A stretch of DNA of 60,000 nucleotides, taken from assembly GCA_002633005.1 (NCBI GenBank), contig NMRA01000239.1, positions 64,001 to 124,000 of the forward strand, read 5' to 3'. Every line of letters begins with the position of its first letter. The stretch's first letter is position 1. The notes under the pieces are model-generated. The model saw nothing but the letters and a program-made list of their open reading frames with translations. It was not told where the DNA came from and made no database searches. A program made the translations under genes and the position numbers. Of the stretch, positions 1-11,700 are shown one piece after another. The DNA is from Phoronis australis. Lineage: Eukaryota > Phoronida > Phoronidae.

Positions 1-2536
1 AATTTACGTCGCCTCGGTTATGGAGTTGGGGCTGAATCTCCACTTATCAAGTAAGTTGTCAATTTATATTTCGTGTTAATGTTATTTTAATAAATGCAGT
101 CTAATGTAAATATACATACCTACTTTAGTCATTTTGGAAGCTAAGAGGTGTGTTTGGTAATTCAACTGATGGTGTTTTCTATCAGTTTTTATTCCATTTG
201 TGTCTAGTTGAATAGAAGGAATTGCACTAATTCGTAACCTATTCGTCTTGATTACCCGACATAACAATGATCATCGGAGAATACGTGTCAGATTGACTCT
301 AATCATTTTATTGAATCGTTTTAGACTAGATAAATTTTTCTGCCATCAAAATCCCTAACATGTTTCTAAACTATTCTTTTCCTGGTTGCTATAACACACT
401 GAATGGTCAGTTTGAGTTTTACTAGCAAGGTAGAAGTGTGGAGAGTCAGTCATCACAAACATTTTTAAGTCTGCCTGCACGCCACCTGTTGGCCTCATCA
501 CGTGACCAACAGGTGGCGTGCAGACCAGACTTTAAAATGTTACCGTTCTGTATTTCCACATTGCCTCACGATTTGCATATTTATAGAAAGTTAGTCATAT
601 TGATTCTGTTATTTACTTTTAAAGGTGGCATCATTGAAGTGCATTATAATGAATAACTCAAATTGTGCATTTTACATTTTCAGGGCAGTACAGTTGGATA
701 ACAAAGAAATAGCTGCCATGTTGATCAATTCACTGTGTGATATCCACTACAAAACGGAAGATGGTCTGACTGCGTTGCATTATGCCATCTCTTACCGCCG
801 CTATGACATTGTTGAACTGCTGCTTGATAACAAGATTAAAATACATGCAAAGGTCTTTTATTTATTTGTGACTTTATAGTTCTCACTTGCAATAACTCTT
901 AACTATGTATTTTTCATCTTGTGCACTGGTTTTCCAGTATTCTGTAATATCTGTTATATCCTTATTTTTGGTCATGTCATGTGAGCCTGCAAAAAGAAAG
1001 TTCTGACTCCATCTTTCCTGTATTTGTTTATTCTTAGAAATGAATAGCAAATTAGTTTTGTTTTCTGGTTATTTTTCTTCGCCCCACACCAGAATTGATC
1101 CATGTCCTTATGTGCGGTAAGTTTTTGTAGATGGACAAGGAATATTTTGTCACATTATACTGTTAAAAGCCGGAATTGATGTTCCCTTCTTGTATTGAAG
1201 GCGTGATGAGATAACGTACACGCAAAAAGTATTCAGACAAAATGCTCTGGAATTCCCCGGAAGCCGAATACATCGTCAGAGTAGGCTTCTTTCATGACTG
1301 ACAAGGAAGGGGACAGCACTGTTAGTCAGGTGGCTAAACCATTGTGTCATTAGAATTTTGCTGGTGTAATAGTTATTACCAATTATGTTTTGCTATTAGT
1401 GAATTAGGGCTGTTCCAGTAAAATCTGTATGGGAGGGGGGGAAGGCACCTTTTTTCGCACCCACCACCCATATTTTTCATTTATTTCTTCAGCCTACCAC
1501 CCGTAATTTTTTATAAGTTTGTAATGCAACTACCCGTTATTTTTTTGTTCTTGTGGTTGACTGCACAGGAGCTTGAGTTTATCTGTTCCTCCATCACCAC
1601 TAACGTCATTCATTACTAAGAAAGCATATGTTTCTTATAATTATATTGTTATTAGCCATCGAGAAATTCGAGCACCTGTGGTTAAATGGTGTTTTGGGCA
1701 TGCCGATGAGGAGATCGGAGGGAGTGAAAAAGTCGGAGCTTTTTGCAAGTTGCATTTTTGTTTCAGTTTTTGATTCTGTGCGGATTGTTTATAAAATTTA
1801 CTAAAATTACCCACCATCAAACATTTATGGCCCAATGAAACAACAANAAATCCATTGTTAATTAATTTTGAGGAATAGTTCTATCTTTTCTATTTCAAAG
1901 ACGAACCATGGTGTGACAGCGATGACAGTGGCTATTGAACATCACAACCCAGCCATGGTACGGATACTCATTGAGTATGGATACAAGATGGACAGGAAGT
2001 ATGAGTGGGGAGAGACTCCACTCCAGCAAGCTATAAAACTACACAGTACTGAATGTGCCATCACCCTCATTCTGTGGGGCTGCTCAATTCACAGAGAACC
2101 CGGTGTAATGTCATATTTCAGTATGGCTGCCAAAGAGAGGCTGATTCCTCTAGTCAGGTTATTGGCAGATCTCAATCCGTTGTTCTTGAACGAGGTCTGG
2201 ATACTGGATAAAGACCCATGCCTATCATTTTATCACATACCAGAGTTTTACAATGCACTCTTCGAACGCGCTTCTAACCCGGCATCACTGAAAGCATGGT
2301 GCAGATCAAAAATATTTGGCTACATGAAAAAATATCAGCCACACAAAGTGAAGGAGCTTCCTGTTCCTGGGAAAATGAAAGAGTATGTTACATTCAGTGA
2401 GTACATCAAGGAGGACATGTTTGTTAAGCGTCCACTGAATAACACAGAGTGCCCGTACGACTGTGATAGCAAGTGTCCAATATATCAATGTCCAGATGTT
2501 GAAGTTTGCGACTCCACGGATTCGGACGAGTTCTGA
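1..2536 (+). CDS. ankyrin-repeat and SOCS-box protein, ASB-like (5' end outside window)
   Basis: Three exons are visible: 1-50, 684-852 and 1901-2536, with the stop TGA at 2534-2536. Junction phases agree (exon 1 ends with two bases of a codon, exon 2 ends in phase 0). The 852 donor (AAG then gtcttt) is weak. About 284 residues are seen. Exon 2 and early exon 3 encode ankyrin repeats (the DGLTALHYAI type, then GVTAMTVAIEHHNPAMVRIL and WGETPLQQAI). Codons from about 2288 to 2395 look like a SOCS box: a LKAWCR start (Elongin B/C side) and a LPVPGKMKEY motif like the Cul5-box LPLPxxLxxYL. ASB proteins are substrate adaptors of Cullin-5 ubiquitin ligases. The tail after the box is acidic and Cys-rich, which is unusual. 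Which ASB orthologue this is cannot be told without the N-terminus. Confidence 0.82.
475..523. repeat. foldback element, short form (18-bp perfect arms)
   Basis: Arms at 475-492 and 506-523 are perfect reverse complements around a 13-base loop containing CACGTG. Pairing continues imperfectly outwards (AAACATTTTTAAGTC on the left, GACTTTAAAATGTT on the right). The arm core ACGCCACCTGTTGG matches the arms of the longer element at 9225-9405, so this is a short relative lacking the tRNA-like core. It lies in an intron of the ASB-like gene. Confidence 0.75.
1407..1545 (+). repeat. dispersed repeat family R1
   Basis: Begins with GGGCTGTTCCAGTAAAATCT, then a G-run, then several CCCACCACCCAT-like phrases separated by T-rich tracts. 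Related copies lie at 7812-7912 and 9716-9835. No coding capacity and no clear terminal repeats. It sits in the intron between ASB exons 2 and 3. Confidence 0.6.
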
Positions 2537-2626
2537 TTGACTTGGTTGACATATAGTGGGTTTCGTGTCTTGTGGTTATGACTGAATCTTTAAGCGGCTG
2601 TGAACCCACCTTCCATCACAAAACAC

Positions 2627-2891
2627 AAGTTTTGATTTGACCCTTTACCGTTATGAAATTGGTCTCAATTTGTTCCTCAGGTAAATTTGGAAATGATTTA
2701 TGAGCTTTGAAAGAAAGGAGTGCTAGAGATGAGGCTCTCGTCAGGACGTGTCATTTCATGTGCCAAGCATCGTCTCAATGAATAACAAACTTGTCAATTC
2801 CTTGCAAATCTAGAAATTACTTCTCATGTGACTATTAAAAAAACAAATTGAGACCAATTTTATAATCATAAGTGGTCCAAATCAAAAGTTT
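2627..2891. repeat. MITE-like element with ~48-bp terminal inverted repeats
   Basis: Left arm 2627-2674 and right arm 2842-2891 are reverse complements with a few mismatches (shared cores TTTTGATTTG and ATTGGTCTCAATTTGTT). The roughly 170 bp between has no ORF. It lies just after the stop codon of the ASB-like gene, so probably in its 3' UTR or immediately downstream. Confidence 0.65.
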
Positions 2892-5723
2892 GCTTCTTGG
2901 ATACAACACAGGTTTGTTACAGCTTTTAACTTTTGGATGAGGCACAACATTAAACTAATGCACCTCAACAGTACTTTGATGGCATTTATTTTGATGTTGT
3001 TATTTTCGACTTATTTCCTTTGAAATGTACTTGCCTTTAGTTTTTATTCTTAGAACAGGGTACAATCACTAAAAATGCTCGGAAATTGTGATTTGTTGCA
3101 GGATTGTTTTGAAATTTTCAGGGTAAGATGCACACACATTGTTCTATATTTTGAAATTTATTTGTCTAACATGTTGGGAGGCAGGTGGAGTATTGAAGAC
3201 TTAGGTGTAAAAGCACTATCAACGATTAATGAAGGGTTTTGGTTGAAAGACAGACCCCAGTTCATATCTTGTGTAATGTTTGACATTTTAAACTAGGACC
3301 AGAAATTTTAACCCAATGAGTCTCTGCAACAGACACCTAAAAACAAAAAACAGTTGCAGGCTGTCTGATACACGTTGTACCAGACGTGCGCAGAACTCGC
3401 ATGTGGGTCCATTGCACTGATCACCAGTTAAGTGACCATTGTGTCAACATGCCACAAACTATCATCATATGGAGAATTCAAAGGACCATTGTTATGTGTT
3501 CTAAAAAGGTTTGACAGTGAGCCATAAGTAACTTCCAGAAATGTGCACTTAAGATTTATGCAGTGAATAGAGGTTGTTCTCATCTGCATGCCCAGATCGA
3601 CCTGCATTTAGAATGCCCCAGATTTGGCACTTTGTAATAGCTGCCCTGCTCCTCATTACTGCACCAGAGGACACAAAAAGGCAATCTTCATCATGCTCGA
3701 AAGCGGGATTTGCAATTCCATTATTTGTCTATTTCTGTAACTTTAGGGTACAATAATACTTGCAATACTTTCATGATACTCAACATAACTCATTTCAAGT
3801 TGTGTGACCAGCCTGTAGTGTTGACCTTTGTGCTTTGTTGCTATTGAATTTGTGCACTCTGGTGACTAATTTGTGTTCTACATTGTAAGGAAAAGCATTA
3901 ATGTTGTTATTGCAATAAAGTTAAGTTGTTTAACTGCAAGTGTTCCAGTATATATTGAATTCATAGAGGGACATTTCCTCTTTACTCACCTCTCCTCCTC
4001 AAATTCAAACGGGTTATTAAATAACCAAACAAAATACATCTCGAACTTTCCTCACGATGACAGAAAAGATTCCACTCCACTAAAAGAATGTTCACAAGTA
4101 GAGAGTCAAAACCACGTCCGTTTTTGGGGATTGGTCGACCCTTTCAATATTGAAGTTTACTTCAATCACCAGGTACCTCTACATCGTCTTTTGCAATCGT
4201 AGCTACTTACAGTAGAAAAAATGTATCATTTTGAATAATCAGTCGCAAAATTGCAGACTTCCTGCAGAGCAAGCAGAAGTGAATGCTTCACCCAAAATAG
4301 TTGAACTTAAATCTGCAACAGTATTTTGTGCCTTCAGTTTTAAATTCCACTTCTGTGTGGGATTTACATAACGATACAAACTGAAATATTATACAACAAC
4401 TTAGACGCACTTCCTGAAATTGACCTATCACCAGGATTTTGAGCAGCGGCTGAACTGACCAATCAGAATGCAGCATTCTTGACACACCTTCGTTTGCAAG
4501 CCGACAAAAACACGTTGGCAGGTAAAACTTATTGTTTGTTGACACTTCGCAAGGGGGCGGACCTTGCCATAGGTCAATTGCCAAGTTTTAACCTCATTCA
4601 AATTGACGAACCCAGTGCCTGTACAGCACATTTCAGGGCCTCCCTATTGAGACAGTTAATTTTGAAGGTAGAAAATTGCTATCATGGTACGGAAAATGTA
4701 GAGACCAGTTTGTTTTAAGTTCTATTGAGCACTGCATCGGTGGGTCAAATAATTATCTCCTACTTCAAAGACGAATTAAACAAGAATGAAACGTTTCATG
4801 AAGCCAAAAATGACACCAGAGTTCCATTACAAGCACTCAGTATATCTACAGAAAACAAGTACTGGTATTAAGTAAAACTTTATGTCCCATATTCATGGTT
4901 ATATTACATAAACAGCGCTCGATATAACTTTAAGGGTGGACAGCTTCCTTTAAGACATCCACTTTAGGTGTAACTTTGGAGAAAACGGCCTTTCATCGAT
5001 AGTAACCAGATGTGAATTTGAAAATGAACACAATTAAAAAAAACATATTTATTAACAACTTACAATAATTTTAACAACGACGTGTTTTACACCGTCCAAA
5101 AGTTAAAGATGCAATCGTGGTATGGCAAGGAATAGAGGACAAGCTTACACATCCAGTTTTTTAAGAGGATGCTCCAACAATTAATAAATAACTCCACCTA
5201 AATCGTTGCACCATAACGGTGCAACGAGTTTAGAATATGATTGGTGTTTTCTTGTACAAAAGTTGATGGTGCTTTACATAACACTATGCCGGTCACAAGT
5301 ACTAGATGTGAACACATACTGTTATAAAGCAGATTCTACGCAGAAAGCTACAATGATCCTGCCACAAACATGTAGTTTTGTAAATCACAAGCACGCCAAT
5401 GAACAGGGCTCTATGACTTGCCAAGCACTAAAAATGCACAAATACAATGCTGCTACAGTGCAATCCACCAAATCCTTTACTTGGATTGGAGAATAAATGA
5501 CAAATCACAGGTTCTAAAGGAGATTGCTGCCATGGCTAGAGCTGTTCATATTGTGTGACTAGTGTCCAGTGCCGCTAACATCCCTAGACCTACCACTTGA
5601 CATGACGACGTTCATTCAAGCTAGTACTCTCAGTCCAACCACAATTCCTCACTGCCTCACATAACTCCACCAACTAGCCCAGACGTGTACAAGATGTCAC
5701 ACACAGGCACATAGCATCATTCC
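2892..5723. other. intergenic / UTR DNA without recognisable genes
   Basis: Only short ORFs without family resemblance or convincing splice context. It should include the 3' UTR of the ASB-like gene (AATAAA-type signal near 3913) and of the minus-strand RSRC2-like gene (TTTATT, which reads AATAAA on the minus strand, near 5047). Confidence 0.5.
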
Positions 5724-8700
5724 CTACTTGGGCTGGTGTGTTGGCTGTGATGTTAACATTCCTAGACCCACCCCTCGGTGAGTATGTGTTGCCAACCGTG
5801 CAAACTCATACTCTCTGTCCAACTGATTGAATAGTTCCTCTTGCCTCTTTCTCTGCTCTTCGCTCACCTTCACAGATTCCGTGCCAGAGCTGCCATCATC
5901 CTTCATACCCATCAACTTCTTGAATTTCAAGGCCTCTTTGCCATCCTCATCCTTGTTCAACATGGCCGCACTCGACTGCCACTGGGTCTTGTTTTCCTGC
6001 GCAAACCATAGTACCACATTAGAGAAATCAACACCACTAATGAAGATAATGTTATAGAGGTAAGACACGGCATACTGATTGCATGGTAAGAGAACTACTG
6101 GCTATACATCATCAGGGAGAAAAAAAAACAACAATGTGGATTTACACTTGTCTTTCAGTTTATTCACCTTTTACAGTATGCCCAAGAGGAGAAACTAACT
6201 GCATTCCCATGTATTTCAGAATCCCAGAAATTTCACAGGAATCCTTGCAGGAACAATTTCCACTGATACACACTGTGTACCCATGTGATCGAGAATCCCA
6301 GCAAGTTCTGTAGCCCCAGTCAACAGGCCTTGAAAATGCACTTGTCAGACATATAATTGACTGATAGCAGCTTTGCTTGTAAAATATTACGTAAGAGCAG
6401 CATGGCTTGGAACTTTAATTGAGAAAACAAATGTCTAAGTCGGGAATAAATTTTCTCAGAATTCATCTTGCAAAATTAGGTGAACACAGAATTCTGGCAT
6501 ATTGGTGTACCAATGCAAGAATTTTGCCTAATATCATTTCTTCCTGAAAAACAACAGGATTGTTTCAGGCAATTTTTACAAGGGAACAGCATTATGCATA
6601 GAGTCCAGAGAGACAAACAGTCTTGAACATTGAGAAATTGTAGACAACAGGAGCATTCAAGCAAACCATATCCTAAAGACAAGAAAAGAAAGAATTATTT
6701 GCTAAGACAAAGAAATCTAGTGGATGCACACATGTATTCAAATAGCCAGCCACCTAGTGCAGCGTATCTGGAAGCCGTATAGCATGTATTCAAATAGCCA
6801 GCCACCTAGTGCAGTGTGTCTGGGAGCCGTATAGCATGTATTCAAATAGCCAGCCACCTAGTGCGGTGTATCTGGGAGCTGTACAGCTAGGAATTGCTCT
6901 GGGTAAAAAAAACTGGTGAAATAAGCAAATCTCGTTCTTTCAGTCCACTAAGACTATACTTGGGGTCAACTCAACATGAAAATGTAGAACACTAGATCCG
7001 CCTCTTTTTGTCAACATGAACTCCGGCATACAACTGACACCTACCTGATCCTCTTACCGGAACATAATCTAATAGGCATTTAGTATAGCTGAACGACCAA
7101 AGTGAAATCAATTTGGATTATTTGTTGGGTACTACCATTACATTGAGAAGGGAATTCTGGAAAACATCTTATTGAAGAGTTAATAAAAATCTGAGCGACA
7201 GGTAACACTCTATTATAGCAGATTGCTGGGAAGATTTCACGTAACGCAGTCTCTGAATGGTGTTATCAGCAATTTAAGTTCAGAATTACATCCATATGTG
7301 GGAAGTAAGCATAACCTCAAGTGTGAATCAGTTGATGACAGTTTTCACGCAGCCAATAAAAACAATAACAGTGGAAATACTCGCCTCTTTATTGTCTTTG
7401 GCCTTGGACCAGAGCAACTTTCTCTTACTGACTTGCTCTGCATACTTGAGAGGGTTAACTGCAGCTGGGTTGTAGTATTTCGGCACCGCCACTCCCGTCA
7501 ACTCCTGAGCCTACAAGACAACGTAACACCTCCACTCAGCTCTTGCAAGACACACGAACAACATGACACTTACATTTAGCTCTTGTAAGACACACGAGTC
7601 CAGAAATCAATCTAATCATAGCTAAAGATGAAAAGACAAAAATGAAAGTTCATTTCATAAAAATATACTTCCAAAAATTTACCTCATCCTATTGTGCATT
7701 CTAATATCTGTTGTATGCCGTGACAAATGATCTTACTTGTATCGCAAGAACTATATTTATGATAAGTTTTTATATTACAAATGGCAAGCAACTGAAATTT
7801 CATGTCAAGTTCTGTTCTAGTAAAATCTGTGTAGGAGGAGAAGGCACATTTTTTAACCCACCAACCTTATTTTTGTTTTATTTTCTTAACCCACCACCAA
7901 CTAACAATGTTTAATTGCTTTAGAATGCAACCATACATACACTTAAATTACTTGAACATGCACAATTCTGCTAGTCCTGCCAATCCAAATCTAAGCTTTC
8001 AGCTGCAACACAGATAATGCTCCAACCTGCTGAACACCACTCTAACCCCTCACTGTTCTCACCTTTTGATGCATCGCCGCCATCGACTGCAGTAGAGCCT
8101 GTTGAGGCGTGATCTTGCCACCAGCCACACCGGCAGCTATGCTTTGCTTGATGGACGCCAACTGACTCTGGATGTCTATAGATGATGTTGAGGACTGGGC
8201 TGAAGACAAACACAAGGTACTGTCATCTGAATTGACACTTCCACAAAACCATCAATTTACATTTATCAAACAAAAACACAATTACCAGCTATTAAAGGAT
8301 TTCAAATTGTTTTACTTCTCTTTATTTCCATAGCAATATTTCATACGGCTAATCATATCTAAAGCGCATATTTATAGATGGAAACAGTAGCCAATGCTAT
8401 AAAGGATAACACAGACACTAGGTAATAAAAAGGCTTACAGACAACTGTTTTCCCTTCAAGAGCCTCACGAGCGGCCCTCTGCAGCTCCATCCTCATCTTG
8501 GTCTTGAAATCTACAAACTCTGCTGGTTTCTCACCACCTGGTGCAGGGCGGTGAGGGGCTGGATTCCGCCGAGAAGGCGACCTTCTGTCCTTTGACCGTG
8601 ACCTTGGGCGTCGACGACGAGACCGATTACCACGCTGTGATAAATAAATAAGGAAAACTGTGCACTGGGCAGGAAAAATCTTGATGAAGCCGAATAAAGA

Positions 8701-11700
8701 GCTGCCAACCCATTAAGGACATACTTTTTAATCTTCATGTTAGAAATCTGTATTTTGCAAGTGAAACTCATACGATTTCAAACATTTCGAGGAAATTTAA
8801 CTTTTATTGTGTGATACACCCAAAAACAACATTTTTCAATTTCAAGTCAAGTTTCAACTAAGAAAGCAACATTACGTAAAAACTCGGTCCATCCATCGAC
8901 ACCTGGGATATCAATGCTGAAGTCAGTGTGACAGAAACATGGTGAACTCCTTTCCAGTTTTCTAAATGCAATCTAATTTCTTGGAATATTCGTCTCCTGA
9001 ATTTATGCTCTCGACATCTCATCTTTGTAAAATTCCCAAAGCAGATGACATCCTACATTGCAAAGCCAAGTAAGCACTTTTTCATTGGCCATTCCTCCAT
9101 TCCTTCACAAAGGAACTCCAATTAACCAATTACAAAAGGAAAATCTTGAATGCAAATAACATTATACAGTGGAATTCAGGCTACATTCTCTAGGTCAGAT
9201 ATTGCGTTCTCGACTATATTGCCAGTTGCAAACATTAAAGTCATTTCAACACGCCATCTGTTGGCTACATCACGCGTCTCCACCATTACCAGAAGGCCCT
9301 GGGTTCGAGTCCCAGTCCGGGCAGAAATATTTTTGAACTTATATTCATTAGGTCACGTGATGTGGCCAACAGATGGCATGCAAACACAACATAAATGTTT
9401 GCAACATATTAGCCACGCCACGTTGAGATTGACATATTTATATATTGCCAGTGTGGCACTTCGAAATTCGGATAACTTTAAAGATGTTTTTAATTTCATC
9501 TGATTTTTTGATGAGAAATAAGTGCTCAAAATCCGTAACATTTAAAAACCCATGCGCAGCAATTCGTAGGCCCTAAAAGTATGTAGAATACAGATAAATT
9601 CTTAACAGTTAGAAGCCTTGAGAACACAAAATACAATGAGCAGCAATAGTGAATTACAGTACAGCCTATGAATACTCAGGGAATAAAAGGTTTGTAATCA
9701 AAAATAACAATTAAGGGCTGTTCCAGCAAAATCTGTATGGGATGGGGGGAAGGCACTTTTATTTCGTACCCACCGCCCATAATTTTCATTTATTTCTCCA
9801 ACCCATGACCCATAATTTTTTAATTATTTTTAATAGGTTAAAATATAAAATCCAACACTTGCAAACAAATTGCCTCCAGGAGGACCTGTTAAGAACTTAG
9901 ATGATTGACAGACAAGAACTAGTTGTCTTGTCCAATATTGTCAAAAATTAAAGTAGCCTGTGAACAATACTTTTGGCAGCCACCAGGTGTCTCTGTTCAC
10001 CATGTGTCTATAATTTCAATGAACATTTTTTCAATTATAAGGATCTATGAATCTCNTGCCAACCCATTAAGGACATACTTTTTAATCTTCATGTTAGAAA
10101 TCTGTATTTTGCAAGTGAAACTCATACGATTTCAAACATTTCGAGGAAATTTAAATTTTATTGTGTGATACACCCAAAAACAACATTTTTCAATTTCAAG
10201 TCATGTTTCAACTAACAAAGCAACATTACGTAAAAACTCGGTCCATCCATCGACACCTGGGATATCAATGCTGAAGTCAGTGTGACGGAAACATGGTGAA
10301 ATCCTTTCCAGTTTTCTAAATGCAATCTAATTTCTTGGAATATTCGTCTCCTGAATTTATGCTCTCGACATCTTTGTAAAATTCCCAAAGCAGATGACAT
10401 CCTACATTGCAAAGCCAAGTAAGCACTTTTTCATTGGCCATTCCTCCATTCCTTTACAAAGGAACTCCAATCAACCAATCACAAAAGGAAAATCTCGTAT
10501 GCATATAACATTATACAGTGGAATTCAGGCTACATCCTCTAGGTCAGATATTGCGTTCTCGACTATATTGCCAGTTGCAAACATTAAAGTCATGTCTGCA
10601 CGCCATCTGTTGGCTACATCACGTGTCTCCACCATTAGCAGAAGGTCCTGGGTTCGAGTCCCAGTCCGGGCAGAAATATTTTTGAACTTATATTCATTAG
10701 GTCACGTGATGTGGCCAACAGATGGCATGCAAACACAACATAAATGTTTGCAACATATTTGCCACGCCACATTGAGATTGACATATTCATATATTGCCAG
10801 TGTGGCACTTCGAAATTTGGATAATTTTAAAAAAGATGTTTTTAATTTCATCTGATTTTTTGATGAGAAATAAGTGCTCAAAATCCGTAACATTTAAAAA
10901 CCCATGCGCAGCGATTCGTAGGCCCTAAAACTATGTAGAATACAGATAAATTCTTAACAGTTAGCAGCCCTGAGAACACAAAATACAATAAGCAGCAATA
11001 GTGAATTACAGTACAGCCTATGAATACTCAGGGAATAAAAGGTTTGTAGTCAAAAATAACAATTAAGCAGACAATGATGACACATTTCCTTTAGCACTGA
11101 ACAAGATATATAAATATTCCTCAAACATCAAAAAGTCAAGTGTGTTCATTTTTTACGCCTTTTCACATTACTTTGTACTTCCAGATAAATTCTGTGTTAA
11201 TTTATGGAAAAGCTAGCTCAGTGTAAAACAATGTATTTTCCTGGTGTCACCAGAGAGAAAATTGATTAAGAAACTGAAATTTCACAAGTGAAAGGAGATT
11301 TCCGTTTCAAACCCATCACTTTTCAAAACTAGGAACTGCATGGTCGTCTTCTTCCTCAAAAACTCCAACACATTAACACCCACGGTCATAAAAAGCAAGG
11401 TTTTGTACACGCACAGTTCATTACAAAGATGCCACTGGTGCAGTTCAGGCTGGAATCTAACGTAATCGGTAAGACCTTAAATACTCGTTTAATCAATGAA
11501 AATCGTAACGACGTCGATTGTGACTACACTGAGGCCAAAAGTGAAGGAAACAAAAACCGAAAAATAAAAACCTTGTTTTTTCGGTCATTTCTGTTTCTTG
11601 ACCTTGACCGTCTGTGGCGTGACCTTGAATTTGACCGACGCGACCTGCTCCTTTCCAATGATCTTCTTCTCTGCAAGATCAACAAAACTGTTGCTGTCAA

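Noticed and set aside
1840-1852. Lone n at 1846 as a fifth duplication junction
   Set aside because: I could not find a second copy of the sequence on either side, so it may be a simple ambiguous base.
9268-9335. Possible intact tRNA gene
   Set aside because: Only the T-arm and 3' acceptor strand are present. No matching 5' acceptor strand, D-arm or anticodon stem could be built.
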